Assembly: GCA_013151955.1 (NCBI GenBank)
Contig: JAADHH010000129.1
Span: 9,672-59,648 of the forward strand
Reading direction: 5' to 3'
Source of the DNA: Chloroflexota bacterium
GTDB lineage: Bacteria > Chloroflexota > Anaerolineae > Ardenticatenales > JAADHH01
Length of the DNA: 49,977 bases
Shown here: one piece after another, positions 25,301-33,320 of the stretch
How positions within the stretch are numbered: the first letter of the stretch is position 1
Layout: every line of letters starts with the position of its first letter
The notes under the pieces: model-generated
The model's input: the letters and a program-made list of their open reading frames with translations, nothing else
Databases searched by the model: none
What the model was told of the DNA's origin: nothing
Position numbers and translations under genes: made by a program

Positions 25301-26506
25301 AGCAACACCGGCAGCGGCTGGCCCTCCAACTCCACTGACCAGTGGAGCGAGCGCCGGTACGAGAGCGGCGAGTACCACGTACTGGCAAAAACAGACGACA
25401 TCGTTGCCGCTTCGTATCCGCAATCCTCCTCCGACTTCGCGCTGGAGGTGGACGCGCGGCGGGTGGCCGGCCCCGCGCACGGCACCTACGGCCTCCTGTT
25501 CCGCCATGAGCCGACCACTAACTACCGGGCCATCGCCTACTACGACTATCTGTGGATCAAGCCAGCGGACGGCACCTATGGCCTGCTGAAATGGCAGAAC
25601 GGTGGCTGGACCACGCTGCAAGGGGCGACCACTTCATCGTACATCCAGCAGGGCGATGCCACCAACCGCATCCGGGTGGAAGGGGTAGGCTCGGAGATCG
25701 CTGTCTACGTCAACGGGATGTACCTGACGAGGGTGCAGAATAGCAGTCCCGCGACCGGCTGGATCGGCCTCACTGCTTCGGGGAACGGGATGCACGTGCA
25801 CTTCGACAATGCGCATGTATGGCCGGCACCGCCCACCGGCATCCACGGTCGCGTGTCCTACAATGGGGCCGCCGCCGCAGACATCGAGCTACGCCTGCGG
25901 TACTACGATGGCAGTTCCTGGTCCACGGCAGCCACGACCAACACAGACTGCAACGGACGCTACGTTTTCACCGGTGTATCCGGCCTGGGCGCAGGTCAGA
26001 AGTACTACGTGCGCTATGGCTCCAACGCCACCCTGTCGAACTACCTCTCGAACTGGTACGGCCCGGACATTCTGGCCTACACCGCCGGCACCCGTCTCTA
26101 CGGCGGCGATTTTGATATCGCCAATGTGAATCTCGTCTCGCCGGCACCCGGGGCCAGTCTCCCCTTGCCGGTTACCTTCAACTGGCAGCAACGGGGGATC
26201 GCCACCGATACCTACCGCTGGTACTTCTTCGATCCGGGCAGCAGCGATGCCTGGATCACGAACGACCTGGGGAACGCCGGCAGTTTCACCTTGACCGGAT
26301 TTCCTACAGGAGTGCAAGCGGGCAAGGAATATGGTTGGTACGTGCGGGTCTACCGGGGACCCTACAGCTTCGGCCCATCTTTCTACTATCGCCGCGTCAC
26401 CTTCCTGTCGAGCAGCGCTTCATCGCCCGGCGGATCCGTCGCGCCCCTTCCGGCAAACGAAGGTCGCGACCCCACCGAACAGAGCCGGCCCCACAAACAG
26501 GGATGA
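22355..26506 (+). CDS. Large secreted HExxH metalloprotease-like protein with TP-rich linker and LamG/CarboxypepD-like modules
   Basis: 1383 residues; a strong Shine-Dalgarno (GGGGAGGAGGGG) precedes the ATG. A hydrophobic segment at about 28-52 (LAVGLALLLLGLVVALIGSAPARAA) is a signal peptide. A zinc site WHEFGHHVM (His503, Glu504, His507) with a downstream DSWTEGFAEFY (Glu541) fits a gluzincin-type third ligand. Before it is a carboxypeptidase-regulatory-like segment (EGRVYTPGSDLPLIGVPVTLL, near 310). A Thr/Pro-rich linker spans about 890-970. Then come a jelly-roll-like domain (DDDFSNTGSGWP...FDNAHVW, about 975-1155), a second carboxypeptidase-regulatory-like repeat (GIHGRVSYNGAAAADIELRLRY) and a terminal beta domain. 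It is probably exported and surface-located; substrate unknown. It lies inside the duplicated-tRNA interval. Confidence 0.75.
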   Translation: MNRNLERPRKSDRNNGSRFHAPNGSARPGGLAVGLALLLLGLVVALIGSAPARAARSNRPSATLKNTTVGLESSWGTTQPDPIQGKTLAANAHPLAPSSSRPTRSQAQQGTAAATTEMETAQGPVWVLEEILLSGTECDTSFASYKQLPIGTGAVSAGCTLEEAGGTSTVFGTLSFSYPLQLTYEAPGTFSAQASGAFQWSMPRSGKAVLNPSMKGALFSHNPDCEKDEYVQTEYLGGTGSAGLQWDATCAYDKPWWFGDDDWFEFAVTTTVFDDTSYFCCSRASSWFRVWLHYVRHPDPSAWTSIEGRVYTPGSDLPLIGVPVTLLRGGNTLGRAITQSPDGHYTLPSVPITDSLVVSVTLEHAARSPSTFRVMYGQPAGPLAYVATKPFTTAAAPSPPPRDVNFSDNPDVTTHASINRTRLDDLATIYYYIHQAWQLADSMGQLLNFQLPVDIIAFSTQNGVYWQGPNSSGAWAGVDPHINIATTSSLIADGNRPDNREWHEFGHHVMADTLNNQFPDDPANNNHGGYPNPSTTDSWTEGFAEFYSMMVSRDIAATPRPELYRWFGWEDNLESNYLAWTTHANPPDPHPNAVQNEELAVAGLLWDLVDPIDADDATELTSTLGISLTYADCIEMKLEDLWADLAVDYTNVVTSSTVAQGQGFGYLFDMKHLYDVLKYRGIGSTDSRGNGLSDLDELFIAHGFFTDVNPQNQGFDPGETAGRAADAARPGRRNRPPLTGSYIAFQATDAETGAPIDVQDFVVEVHFAQPFAQYSYSFRANTAQTPGRLFFHGPDPQYEATTYITAWGPGASSISTEPLVVNNASYWEQMASAPTDFFQEHTFEMEKPLTAYLPAVRSSSAGQHTQATSPLASLRAQTRTGRACVPEGEPPTKTPTPASPTSSSTPSPTASPTTTGTPGTPTPTHTPTPTGTPTATHTPTPTATRTPTRTATATRTPTNTSTPTATTTPTCPLDAPLLDDDFSNTGSGWPSNSTDQWSERRYESGEYHVLAKTDDIVAASYPQSSSDFALEVDARRVAGPAHGTYGLLFRHEPTTNYRAIAYYDYLWIKPADGTYGLLKWQNGGWTTLQGATTSSYIQQGDATNRIRVEGVGSEIAVYVNGMYLTRVQNSSPATGWIGLTASGNGMHVHFDNAHVWPAPPTGIHGRVSYNGAAAADIELRLRYYDGSSWSTAATTNTDCNGRYVFTGVSGLGAGQKYYVRYGSNATLSNYLSNWYGPDILAYTAGTRLYGGDFDIANVNLVSPAPGASLPLPVTFNWQQRGIATDTYRWYFFDPGSSDAWITNDLGNAGSFTLTGFPTGVQAGKEYGWYVRVYRGPYSFGPSFYYRRVTFLSSSASSPGGSVAPLPANEGRDPTEQSRPHKQG

Positions 26507-26531
26507 TCATCCACAAGCCCTCACTCCAGAG

Positions 26532-26681
26532 GGTCAGTGACCGGCCATGTGTAGACGTTGGCCCTTCGGGCCGCAGAGGGTCGCCCCCCGCTTCGAGGCT
26601 CCTAATTTTGCCAAGATGGGGCAAAGTATGATATAATGTGAGTATGACGTTGTGACAACATGCCGGGCCCTTAGCTCAGCG
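26532..26681 (+). repeat. Direct duplication of the tRNA-Ile2 upstream region (right copy)
   Basis: Partner of 21010-21155. It includes a conserved hairpin GGCCCTTCGGGCC about 100 bp before the tRNA and runs into the D arm of the intact tRNA. Confidence 0.85.
26608..26637 (+). promoter_or_regulatory. Promoter of tRNA-Ile2
   Basis: TTGCCA (26608-26613), 18 bp spacer, TATAAT (26632-26637). Expected start near 26644, giving a leader of about 20 nt before the tRNA. Confidence 0.7.
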
Positions 26682-26736
26682 GCAGAGCAACCGGCTCATA
26701 ACCGGTCGGTCGCTGGTTCGAATCCAGCAGGGCCCA
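26665..26736 (+). tRNA. ileX: tRNA-Ile2 (anticodon CAT)
   Basis: A full cloverleaf can be drawn. Acceptor GGGCCCT (26665-26671) pairs with AGGGCCC (26729-26735); D stem GCTC/GAGC; anticodon stem ACCGG/CCGGT with loop CTCATAA, anticodon CAT at 26697-26699; T arm GCTGG-TTCGAAT-CCAGC. CCA is not encoded. A G1-C72 pair rules out initiator tRNA. The body, especially the T arm and the GGTCGCTGG region, resembles E. coli ileX, so the CAT is probably lysidine-modified to read AUA. Elongator tRNA-Met is the alternative. Confidence 0.88.
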
Positions 26737-26875
26737 CTTTCGGACTGATGTGTCGCGCGCATCAAGTCGCAGATACGAATGGCTCGTTGGGATAACGAGT
26801 GCGATGGATGTGCAGGTGCCAATTTGGGATAAGACCCAATCTTTTTCCGAGTGCCTGCGAGCGAGGTAACCCTTG

Positions 26876-27271
26876 GTGGAAAAGCGAATTCGTATGTCCT
26901 TTAGGCGGCTGGCTTATTCTGCCTTGCTCGTTTTTGTGGTCGTTTCCGTTTCCAAATTCGCATACATCACAGTGGAAAGCTACCGCCTTCACCAAGAAGT
27001 CGACAGGCTAACGGCAATCATAGAAAGTGACAATAAAGTATACAAACGCCTCCAGGAACAAAAAGAGTATGTGACGAGTCCGGAATATGTAGAGCGCGTG
27101 GCCCGCGGTGAATTTCAGATGGCCAAAGAGGGGGAGATCAACATCACCCCCATATTTCCGCAGGGCACGGACCTGTCAATTTGGGATGAACCCCTACCCA
27201 CCGTCCAAGCGGAACGGCCTGGACAGCCAAATTGGCAAAAATGGTGGGATCTGTTTTTTCCCTCTGGATAA
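26876..27271 (+). CDS. FtsB/DivIC-family septum formation initiator-like protein
   Basis: 131 residues from GTG 26876 (GAGG at 26863-26866, 9 nt spacing); TTG 26873 is also possible. Short basic N-terminus, one transmembrane helix (about 11-29), a coiled-coil stretch with VDRLTAIIESDNKVYKRLQEQKEYVTSPEYVERVARGEF, and a Pro/Trp-rich tail (about 90-131). The pattern of TM, heptad coil and YVE..AR is that of DivIC/FtsB, which bridges FtsL and FtsQ at the divisome. It is encoded just ahead of the ATPase with a 42 bp gap. Confidence 0.75.
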   Translation: MEKRIRMSFRRLAYSALLVFVVVSVSKFAYITVESYRLHQEVDRLTAIIESDNKVYKRLQEQKEYVTSPEYVERVARGEFQMAKEGEINITPIFPQGTDLSIWDEPLPTVQAERPGQPNWQKWWDLFFPSG

Positions 27272-27313
27272 CACAAGTTTCACGATCCTGGCAAACAGCG
27301 GAGGTTTCGCCAA

Positions 27314-28441
27314 ATGGCAAACGTAACCTTTCAAAACGTGACCAAGCAATGGGGGGATGTGGTAGCTGTCAACGATTTGAACCTGGAAATTCGCGACAAG
27401 GAATTTCTGGTACTGGTCGGCCCCTCTGGATGCGGAAAATCAACGACGTTGCGCCTTCTGGCCGGCCTGGAAGAAATCAGCAAGGGCGAAATCTATATCG
27501 GCGACCGCGTGGTCAACGATGTACAACCGAAGGACAGAGACATCGCCATGGTTTTCCAGAGTTATGCCCTGTACCCTCACATGACCGTGTTCGACAATAT
27601 GGCCTTCGCACTAAAGTTGCGCAAGACACCCAAAACCGACGTTGAAGAACGCGTACAAAGAGCTGCGGAAATCCTCGGAATTGATTCTTTGTTAGACCGT
27701 AAGCCCAAGGCGCTGTCCGGCGGGCAACGACAACGAGTCGCCCTGGGCAGAGCCATCGTGCGAGACCCGGAAGTCTTTCTGCTGGACGAACCACTATCCA
27801 ATCTTGACGCAAAACTGCGTGTGCAAACCCGCGCCGAGCTAAGCAAGCTTCACAAACAACTCGGAACCACGTTTCTCTATGTGACACATGATCAAACCGA
27901 AGCCATGACCATGGCAGACCGCATTGCCGTTTTGAAAGATGGACTCCTGCAACAGGTGGACACCCCGCAGAACTTATACAACCACCCGGACAACACCTTC
28001 GTAGCCAGTTTCATCGGCAGTCCGGCCATGAACTTCTTCGATGCTACCCTCGTACAAGAAGACCAAAAACTTTGGGTAGATACCGGCGCGTTTCGCCTGC
28101 TAGTCCCTCCTGAAAAGGCCGCGACCATCCTGCCATTCAGTGGCCGGCAGGTAACCTTTGGGATTCGTCCAGAAGACATCCACGATTCCAACTTCGTGCC
28201 ACAAGAAGTCCGTGGAGATTCCATTGATGCGAAAGTGGATGTGACTGAATTGATGGGCAATGAGACATTCCTTTATCTCATGATCGGTGATTATTCCTGC
28301 ATTGCTCGTGTCGATCCCAGAAGTACTGCACAACACGGAGACCACATCAAGGTGACGTTCAACATGGGCAACATACACCTGTTCGACCTGGAAAGCGGCC
28401 GGAATCTGCTCCACAATCCGGCCGATTACAGCCAGGTCTAA
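27314..28441 (+). CDS. ugpC: MsmX/UgpC-type ABC transporter ATP-binding protein
   Basis: 375 residues. Walker A GPSGCGKST (about 36-44), Q-loop VFQSYALYPHMTV, signature LSGGQRQRVALGRA, Walker B VFLLDEPLSNLDAKLR and switch His in THDQTEAM are all intact. The C-terminal third is the MOP-like regulatory domain of the carbohydrate ATPase subgroup. Such ATPases energise sugar or glycerol-3-phosphate permeases encoded elsewhere; no permease or binding protein is next to it, so it may serve several importers, as MsmX does. Confidence 0.88.
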   Translation: MANVTFQNVTKQWGDVVAVNDLNLEIRDKEFLVLVGPSGCGKSTTLRLLAGLEEISKGEIYIGDRVVNDVQPKDRDIAMVFQSYALYPHMTVFDNMAFALKLRKTPKTDVEERVQRAAEILGIDSLLDRKPKALSGGQRQRVALGRAIVRDPEVFLLDEPLSNLDAKLRVQTRAELSKLHKQLGTTFLYVTHDQTEAMTMADRIAVLKDGLLQQVDTPQNLYNHPDNTFVASFIGSPAMNFFDATLVQEDQKLWVDTGAFRLLVPPEKAATILPFSGRQVTFGIRPEDIHDSNFVPQEVRGDSIDAKVDVTELMGNETFLYLMIGDYSCIARVDPRSTAQHGDHIKVTFNMGNIHLFDLESGRNLLHNPADYSQV

Positions 28442-28471
28442 GTCACGCCGCGTAAGCAGAAAGAACGCCTT

Positions 28472-29425
28472 GTGAGTGACCAACGGACTGTGGACGAGCT
28501 GACAATCGAAGAACTCGAACGCATCCTATATACGAAACGGCGTGCAACTCGTTTGGCCCGTGTACGTTACCAGAAATCGCGCAGCGACAGGCCGGCAAGC
28601 AGGGCTCGAAAAGCCAAGGTTCCGCCACCGGCCAGGGAGGCCGTGCCGCCTCCCTCATCACACCGGAATTCCGCGTTTGCGCCGGTACAAGTGGCGCGCA
28701 CCGAGAATTCCTTCGAGAGTGCCGTTGCCGGCTCGCTCACAAGAGGGGCAAAGTTCTGGCATCATATCGGAGACCGGGTCTTGCTGCTCGTTGAGTTGGT
28801 TGCACTGATCGGACTGGTGGCCGTTGTGACCACCTTTCTTGGCGACATCCAAACCCTGAATCGCGAGGCTTCCCGTGCCCAGGCGAACGCCCTGGCCATA
28901 GGCCCGACAGCGACGCCACAACCGACATACTTGCCGGGCGGCAGCAACCCGCCGTTTCAAAATGCCCAAATCCCAGACCCATTCCGCGATTTGGTGCAGG
29001 CCGGGCCGGCCGTTGCGATCCCTACACCGGGGCCACAGGCAGCCACGCGCATCGTGATTCCGGCAATCGAAGTAGACGCTCCCGTGGTAGAAGGAGATGG
29101 CTGGGAAGAACTGAAATTAGGTGTCGGCCACCATATCGGATCGGCAAACCCGGGAGAGCGCGGGAACGTCGTCCTTTCCGGACACAATGATGTATTTGGA
29201 GAAGTTTTCCGTCACCTGACAGAATTGGCCACAAACGATGAAGTGCAAGTCTATGATTCGGCTGGACACAAATACCGCTACAGAGTGTCCGCCCAGCGGA
29301 TTGTCCCGCCGACCGAGGTTAGCGTGATGGGCCCGGCAACCGCCCCGATCCTGACTCTCATAACTTGCTATCCCTATCTGGTAGATTCACAACGATTGAT
29401 TGTAACTGCGGAACTTATCGAATAA
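28472..29425 (+). CDS. Class E/F-type sortase
   Basis: 317 residues from GTG 28472. A long basic N-terminal tail (1-90) is followed by one TM helix (about 106-128), a Pro/Thr linker (about 145-190) and the sortase barrel (RIVIPAIEVDAPVVEG to the end). The catalytic triad is visible: His238 in VLSGHNDV, Cys299 in TLITC and Arg308 in DSQRLIV. Family role: cleave a sorting signal and attach or polymerise surface proteins. No obvious LPxTG-like substrate is seen in the window, so housekeeping anchoring, polymerisation or processing remains open. It lies 30 bp behind the ATPase and 18 bp before the next small gene. Confidence 0.85.
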   Translation: MSDQRTVDELTIEELERILYTKRRATRLARVRYQKSRSDRPASRARKAKVPPPAREAVPPPSSHRNSAFAPVQVARTENSFESAVAGSLTRGAKFWHHIGDRVLLLVELVALIGLVAVVTTFLGDIQTLNREASRAQANALAIGPTATPQPTYLPGGSNPPFQNAQIPDPFRDLVQAGPAVAIPTPGPQAATRIVIPAIEVDAPVVEGDGWEELKLGVGHHIGSANPGERGNVVLSGHNDVFGEVFRHLTELATNDEVQVYDSAGHKYRYRVSAQRIVPPTEVSVMGPATAPILTLITCYPYLVDSQRLIVTAELIE

Positions 29426-29443
29426 GTGGAGGTCTCAAACCAA

Positions 29444-29776
29444 ATGGCAAAAAAATCAAGAAAGAAACGCGCGCGTAAGGGGAACGCCAAAGTACGTCGT
29501 CCCTCACCATCCACGAAACGTGCCGCGCCACAAGCCGCTTCGCCCGCTTCTGGCAACGCAGCCGCGAAGAAGACAAAGTCCGGAGCAGCTACAGCAGCCT
29601 ATTCGGTCAATGCACTACAGCGCACAGCGCCTCAACCGAAGCAAGCCGCTACGCGCACATCCACGCCTGACTATGCTACTGAATATGCCTACGTGTACCA
29701 GGATTTGCGTAGAATCGCTCTGCTGGCAGGGAGCTTCCTGGTTGTAATGATTGCCCTTACCTTCGTGTTGCACTAG
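29444..29776 (+). CDS. Small basic tail-anchored membrane protein, unknown function
   Basis: Start placed at ATG 29444 (MAKKSRKKRARKG) with GTGGAGG at 29426-29432. 110 residues: a Lys/Arg-rich, Ala/Pro-rich cytoplasmic part, then a single C-terminal helix (LRRIALLAGSFLVVMIALTFVLH). No domain recognised. Its place behind the sortase and an FtsB-like gene suggests a cell-envelope role, which is only an inference. Confidence 0.6.
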   Translation: MAKKSRKKRARKGNAKVRRPSPSTKRAAPQAASPASGNAAAKKTKSGAATAAYSVNALQRTAPQPKQAATRTSTPDYATEYAYVYQDLRRIALLAGSFLVVMIALTFVLH

Positions 29777-29814
29777 TTTCACGGCTAGGGCAGCTTGAAC
29801 GCAAATCGTGTAAA

Positions 29815-29969
29815 CACTGCTTTGAAAATAATGTGTCAGGTGTCAGGTAAAACGTAAAACGTGATGCGTAAGACGCAATACGCATTACGTTTCACGTCTT
29901 CACGTTTCACGTCCCGACATTTTCATCCTTGGTGGCGCGCAGCCGCTCATGATGACTGCTTTGAAAATA
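29815..29969 (+). repeat. Heptamer repeat module, full copy
   Basis: Starts CTGCTTTGAAAATAATGTG, then TCAGGTG words, 7-mers (TAAAACG twice, TGATGCG, TAAGACG, CAATACG, CATTACG, TTTCACG and others), CGTCCCGACATTTTCATCC, GGTGGCG, CAGCCGCTCATG, and ends ACTGCTTTGAAAATA. Number and order of 7-mers differ from the copies at 2462, 4018 and 33321. The rest of the gap to 30228 holds no convincing gene. Confidence 0.8.
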
Positions 29970-30228
29970 GGTGTCAGTAGCCAGTCGTCAGATGTCAGAC
30001 CTAGCCACGCGATGGCTGAGTAAGCAACTTCTCGGGTTATGTGAGCATGCGCAACGAATGTCTGGGGAGTACGAGGGGTATCCCCTTGCCTCTCCCTTTC
30101 CCCTGCATTTCGGTGCTTGCGGCAGCCCGCTGCGCAAGCCCTTATGTCTGGATAGCGCCGGAAGAGGAATTTCGGCGCGTTTACCATTTGTTGGGAGCCA
30201 TTTTGATAGCTAAAGTAGGAGATAATCT

Positions 30229-30801
30229 TTGCCCAAGTTAGACATAGCTGCGAATTACGCTGAGATGAATAGAGTAGCCGGCCTCTTCCTTTCAACTGCC
30301 CTTGGCCCCAAATTCACATCCACCCCGGCCGGGCATATCCAGACCGATATAGCGGCTGCATGCAGCCTGTCCGGTCTCATGATCCTTCAGGAGACCGTCG
30401 ACAATCTCTCCGGTCTTGAGCCAGGCACTGTGCTCCTCTCCGATGTCCACCCCCTACAAAAGGAGGTGTTTGGCTTCATGATGAATGTCGCACATAGCAA
30501 CGGTCTAGACCCCTCCAGTGGATGGGACAATCTAGATGGTATCCAAGATCCGATGTTCGAGTGTGCTGAAATGACAAAGCGACTTGCCCCTGTTTTTTAT
30601 TCTGTTTCCCACTCTTTCGAACGACCTTACCTCAAGTTTCTAGCAGCACTTGCGGGTATGAAGCTTGTATTTGCAGGCAGGTCAACAGGGCTTCTGGACC
30701 CAGACATCGGCAAGGGTCTGGCATTCTACTACGTCGTTGCTGGGAGCAAGACTGTCCCCTTTCCAGAAGCACTATGGCCATCCCATCCCGATCTCGCATG
30801 A
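30229..30801 (+). CDS. Conserved-looking hypothetical protein
   Basis: 190 residues, TTG start with AGGAGA at 30217-30222. No recognised domain. It has an N-terminal helical stretch and no signal peptide. A region GLEPGTVLLSDVHPLQKEVFGFMMNVAHSNGLDPSSGWDNL is compact and soluble-looking. It lies convergent to RNase J (93 bp between stops) and downstream of a repeat module. A 66-codon frame (30041-30241) overlaps its start but looks non-coding. The ORF is credible from its start site and amino-acid composition, not from homology. Confidence 0.5.
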   Translation: MPKLDIAANYAEMNRVAGLFLSTALGPKFTSTPAGHIQTDIAAACSLSGLMILQETVDNLSGLEPGTVLLSDVHPLQKEVFGFMMNVAHSNGLDPSSGWDNLDGIQDPMFECAEMTKRLAPVFYSVSHSFERPYLKFLAALAGMKLVFAGRSTGLLDPDIGKGLAFYYVVAGSKTVPFPEALWPSHPDLA

Positions 30802-30893
30802 AAACGGCGCCCCACCACCCGCTGGAGGCAACCGGGGATGCTGTGAAAATCTATTCTGAAAAGTAATGCCTCCGGCGCCTCAGCTCGAAGCTG

Positions 30894-32552
30894 TTATATC
30901 TCCATAACCATGGGCAGGATCATGGGCCGGCGCTTGGTCCGCTCGTAAAGGAATTGGCTCAGCGTCGCCTTGATCGTATCATCCAGGCGAGCGGGATGGC
31001 GACCATGCCTCTGCAATGCCTTCAGCACCTGCTGCTTGGCCTCCTCCAACAACGCTTCCGATTCGCGCACATAGACGAAGCCTCTGGAGATGATGTACAC
31101 ATCATCCAGCGGTTCGCCCGTTTCCCGATTGAGCGCTACGACGACGATGAAGAAGCCGTCGGAAGCCAGGTGGTGCCGGTCGCGCAACACCACGTTGCCC
31201 ACGTCGCCAATGCCCAAGCCGTCTACGTAGACATAGCGGCCGCCCACATCCTCCGCAACCTGCATCGAATCTTCCGTGAACTCAATGACCTGACCCGATT
31301 CCAGAACCAAGATATTGTCGCGAGGAATGCCAACCTGCTGGGCCAATTGACTGTGCAAAACCAGATGGCGATACTCCCCTCCCACAGGAACAAAGAAACG
31401 GGGCTGCGTCAAGGTCAGGAGAAGTTTCTGCTCTTCGCGACTGGCGTGACCGGAAACGTGAACGTTCTGCATTGGCGGATAAAAAACGTTGGCGCCCAAG
31501 CGGAACAGGCTGTTGATCGTGCGATGCACCAATTCCTCGTTGCCCGGAATGGCGCTGGCCGAAATAATGATCGTATCACCCTCTTGAATACTGACCCACC
31601 GGTGCTCTTGATTGGCCATACGCACCAATGCCGACGTCGGCTCCCCCTGTGTACCGGTACAGATAATGGCGACCTTTTTTGACGGCAGGGATTCCAGACT
31701 TCCCGGCTGGAGAAGTTCGTCATGGCCGATGTCGAGATAACCCAGGTCTATGGCCATGCGACCGTTGTTCACCATACTCCGCCCGACCAGTCCCACCCGG
31801 CGATTGTGTCGCCGTGCCGCCGTGATCGCCTGTTGAACGCGCGAAACGTTTGAAGCAAACGTAGCGATAATGATTCGCCCCTTGGCCTGCACAAATATCT
31901 TCTCAAAAGCGTCATCAATCACGTGTTCGGACGGCGTGTAATCGGCATGTTCCACGTTTGTACTATCCGAGAAAAGGGCCAACACGCCCCGCCCGCCATA
32001 ATCGGCCAGCCGCTGTGTGTCCGTAAGCTGCCCATCGGTCGGCGTATAGTCGAACTTGTACTCGCCGCTGTGTACGATCAGGCCGACGGGCGTATCCACA
32101 GCGATGCCCATTGCGTCCGGTATGCTGTGACAAACGTGGAAGAATTCTGCCTCGAACGGGCCCAACCCCACGTGATCACCCGGATCAACTACGTGAAGGT
32201 CTGCCTTGTTGCGCACCTTGTGTTCGCGCAATTTCACATCAATCAGTCCACGCGTCAGTCGTCCCCCATAAATGGGCACCTTCCGGTCCAGCGCACTCAG
32301 CAAAAAGGGCAAAGCGCCGTGGTGATCCTCGTGCCCGTGCGTGATGAGCACGCCCAGGAGCTTCTCCTGCCGCTCGACCACATACTCAATGTCGGGAATG
32401 ACGACATCTATGCCGAGCATATCGTGTTCGGGAAACATCAGCCCGCAGTCTATGACCACCATCTGCTCGTCGTATTCCAGCACGAGCATATTGCGTCCCA
32501 CTTCCCCCAATCCCCCCAAGGGGATCACCCGTAAAACACCATTGTTTTGCAT
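30894..32552 (-). CDS. rnj: Ribonuclease J
   Basis: 552 residues. Metallo-beta-lactamase motif THGHEDHHG (71-79; His72, His74, Asp76, His77) and the family opening VIPLGGLGEVGRNM are clear. The beta-CASP part contains LFSDSTNVEHADYTPSE and IICTGTQGEPTSALVRMA; the C-terminal domain follows. Family role: 5'-3' exonuclease and endonuclease for mRNA turnover and rRNA maturation in the cytoplasm. Length is the usual 550-560. It is followed on the plus side by heptamer-type repeats and the UDG gene. Confidence 0.95.
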   Translation of the reverse strand: MQNNGVLRVIPLGGLGEVGRNMLVLEYDEQMVVIDCGLMFPEHDMLGIDVVIPDIEYVVERQEKLLGVLITHGHEDHHGALPFLLSALDRKVPIYGGRLTRGLIDVKLREHKVRNKADLHVVDPGDHVGLGPFEAEFFHVCHSIPDAMGIAVDTPVGLIVHSGEYKFDYTPTDGQLTDTQRLADYGGRGVLALFSDSTNVEHADYTPSEHVIDDAFEKIFVQAKGRIIIATFASNVSRVQQAITAARRHNRRVGLVGRSMVNNGRMAIDLGYLDIGHDELLQPGSLESLPSKKVAIICTGTQGEPTSALVRMANQEHRWVSIQEGDTIIISASAIPGNEELVHRTINSLFRLGANVFYPPMQNVHVSGHASREEQKLLLTLTQPRFFVPVGGEYRHLVLHSQLAQQVGIPRDNILVLESGQVIEFTEDSMQVAEDVGGRYVYVDGLGIGDVGNVVLRDRHHLASDGFFIVVVALNRETGEPLDDVYIISRGFVYVRESEALLEEAKQQVLKALQRHGRHPARLDDTIKATLSQFLYERTKRRPMILPMVMEI

Positions 32553-32584
32553 GATACCTGCTTCCTCTCAATTTATGCTGTCCT

Positions 32585-32660
32585 GCAAATACGCGTCACG
32601 TGCTTCGTGGCGCGTAATCCGTAATCCGTATTGCGTGGTGCGTGGTGCGTAGTTACGCTC
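32585..32660. repeat. Loose heptamer tract between UDG and RNase J genes
   Basis: CGTAATC twice, CGTATTG, CGTGGTG twice, then CGTAGTTACG: clear 7 bp phasing, same vocabulary as the full modules but no ATTTTCATCC spacer. Confidence 0.6.
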
Positions 32661-32689
32661 GACGCTCCACGTTTTACCTCCAGAGCACA

Positions 32690-33301
32690 TCAAAACAAAC
32701 TGAGCTGTTCCACCTGTGGCTTCGGTTTGGCCTCTTCCACCTCCGTCGCCTGGGCTAGAATCTGGGGGAGCTTTTGCATATCTGCGATGGCGGTCGTTTT
32801 CCATTTTGGTTGGTGTAACGCTGCCGCAGGATGCAGCATGGGCACCACAATGCGGTTCCCGATGCGGCGGGCCTGACCGTGAATGGCCGAGATCTTCGCG
32901 CCGGGGAAATAACGGGCCATCGAGAAGCGGCCCAGCGTAACCAACACGGACGGGTTGATCATCTCGATCTGCCGGTCCAGGTATGTGGTGCAGGCCTGCA
33001 ATTCTTCCGGCAGCGGATCGCGGTTCTTCGGTGGGCGACACTTGACCACATTGGCGATGTACACCTCTTCGCGCTGCAAGCCGATGCCGGCGAGCATTTC
33101 CTCCAGGAACTTGCCTGCAGCGCCGACAAACGGCCGGCCCTGCCGGTCCTCGTGAAATCCCGGCCCCTCCCCGACGAACATGATGCGAGCATCATGGGGG
33201 CCTTCACCCGGCACAGCGTTGGTCCGACCCTGATGAAGCGTACACTTTGTGCATTGCCGGATTTCTGCGTAAAGATCCTCCCACGCTTTTTCGTTGGACA
33301 T
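32690..33301 (-). CDS. Uracil-DNA glycosylase, family 4 (4Fe-4S)
   Basis: 203 residues. The four iron-sulfur cysteines are in place: Cys17, Cys20, Cys88 and Cys104. Active-site motifs are VGEGPGFHEDRQGRPFVGAAG (43-63) and MLHPAAAL near residue 154. It removes uracil from DNA to start base excision repair; the family is common in thermophiles and anaerobes. The very last five residues, QLSLF, match the bacterial sliding-clamp-binding consensus QL[S/D]LF, which suggests docking on DnaN. Confidence 0.92.
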   Translation of the reverse strand: MSNEKAWEDLYAEIRQCTKCTLHQGRTNAVPGEGPHDARIMFVGEGPGFHEDRQGRPFVGAAGKFLEEMLAGIGLQREEVYIANVVKCRPPKNRDPLPEELQACTTYLDRQIEMINPSVLVTLGRFSMARYFPGAKISAIHGQARRIGNRIVVPMLHPAAALHQPKWKTTAIADMQKLPQILAQATEVEEAKPKPQVEQLSLF

Positions 33302-33320
33302 AGATTTTGTTCCTTTATCG

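Noticed and set aside
26665-26736. Initiator tRNA-fMet
   Set aside because: The G1-C72 pair and the anticodon stem ACCGG/CCGGT lack initiator features. The body resembles tRNA-Ile2.
30041-30241. 66-codon frame upstream of the 30229 gene
   Set aside because: Biased low-complexity start (Pro/Leu/Cys) with no ribosome-binding site. Only its last 35 residues look protein-like.
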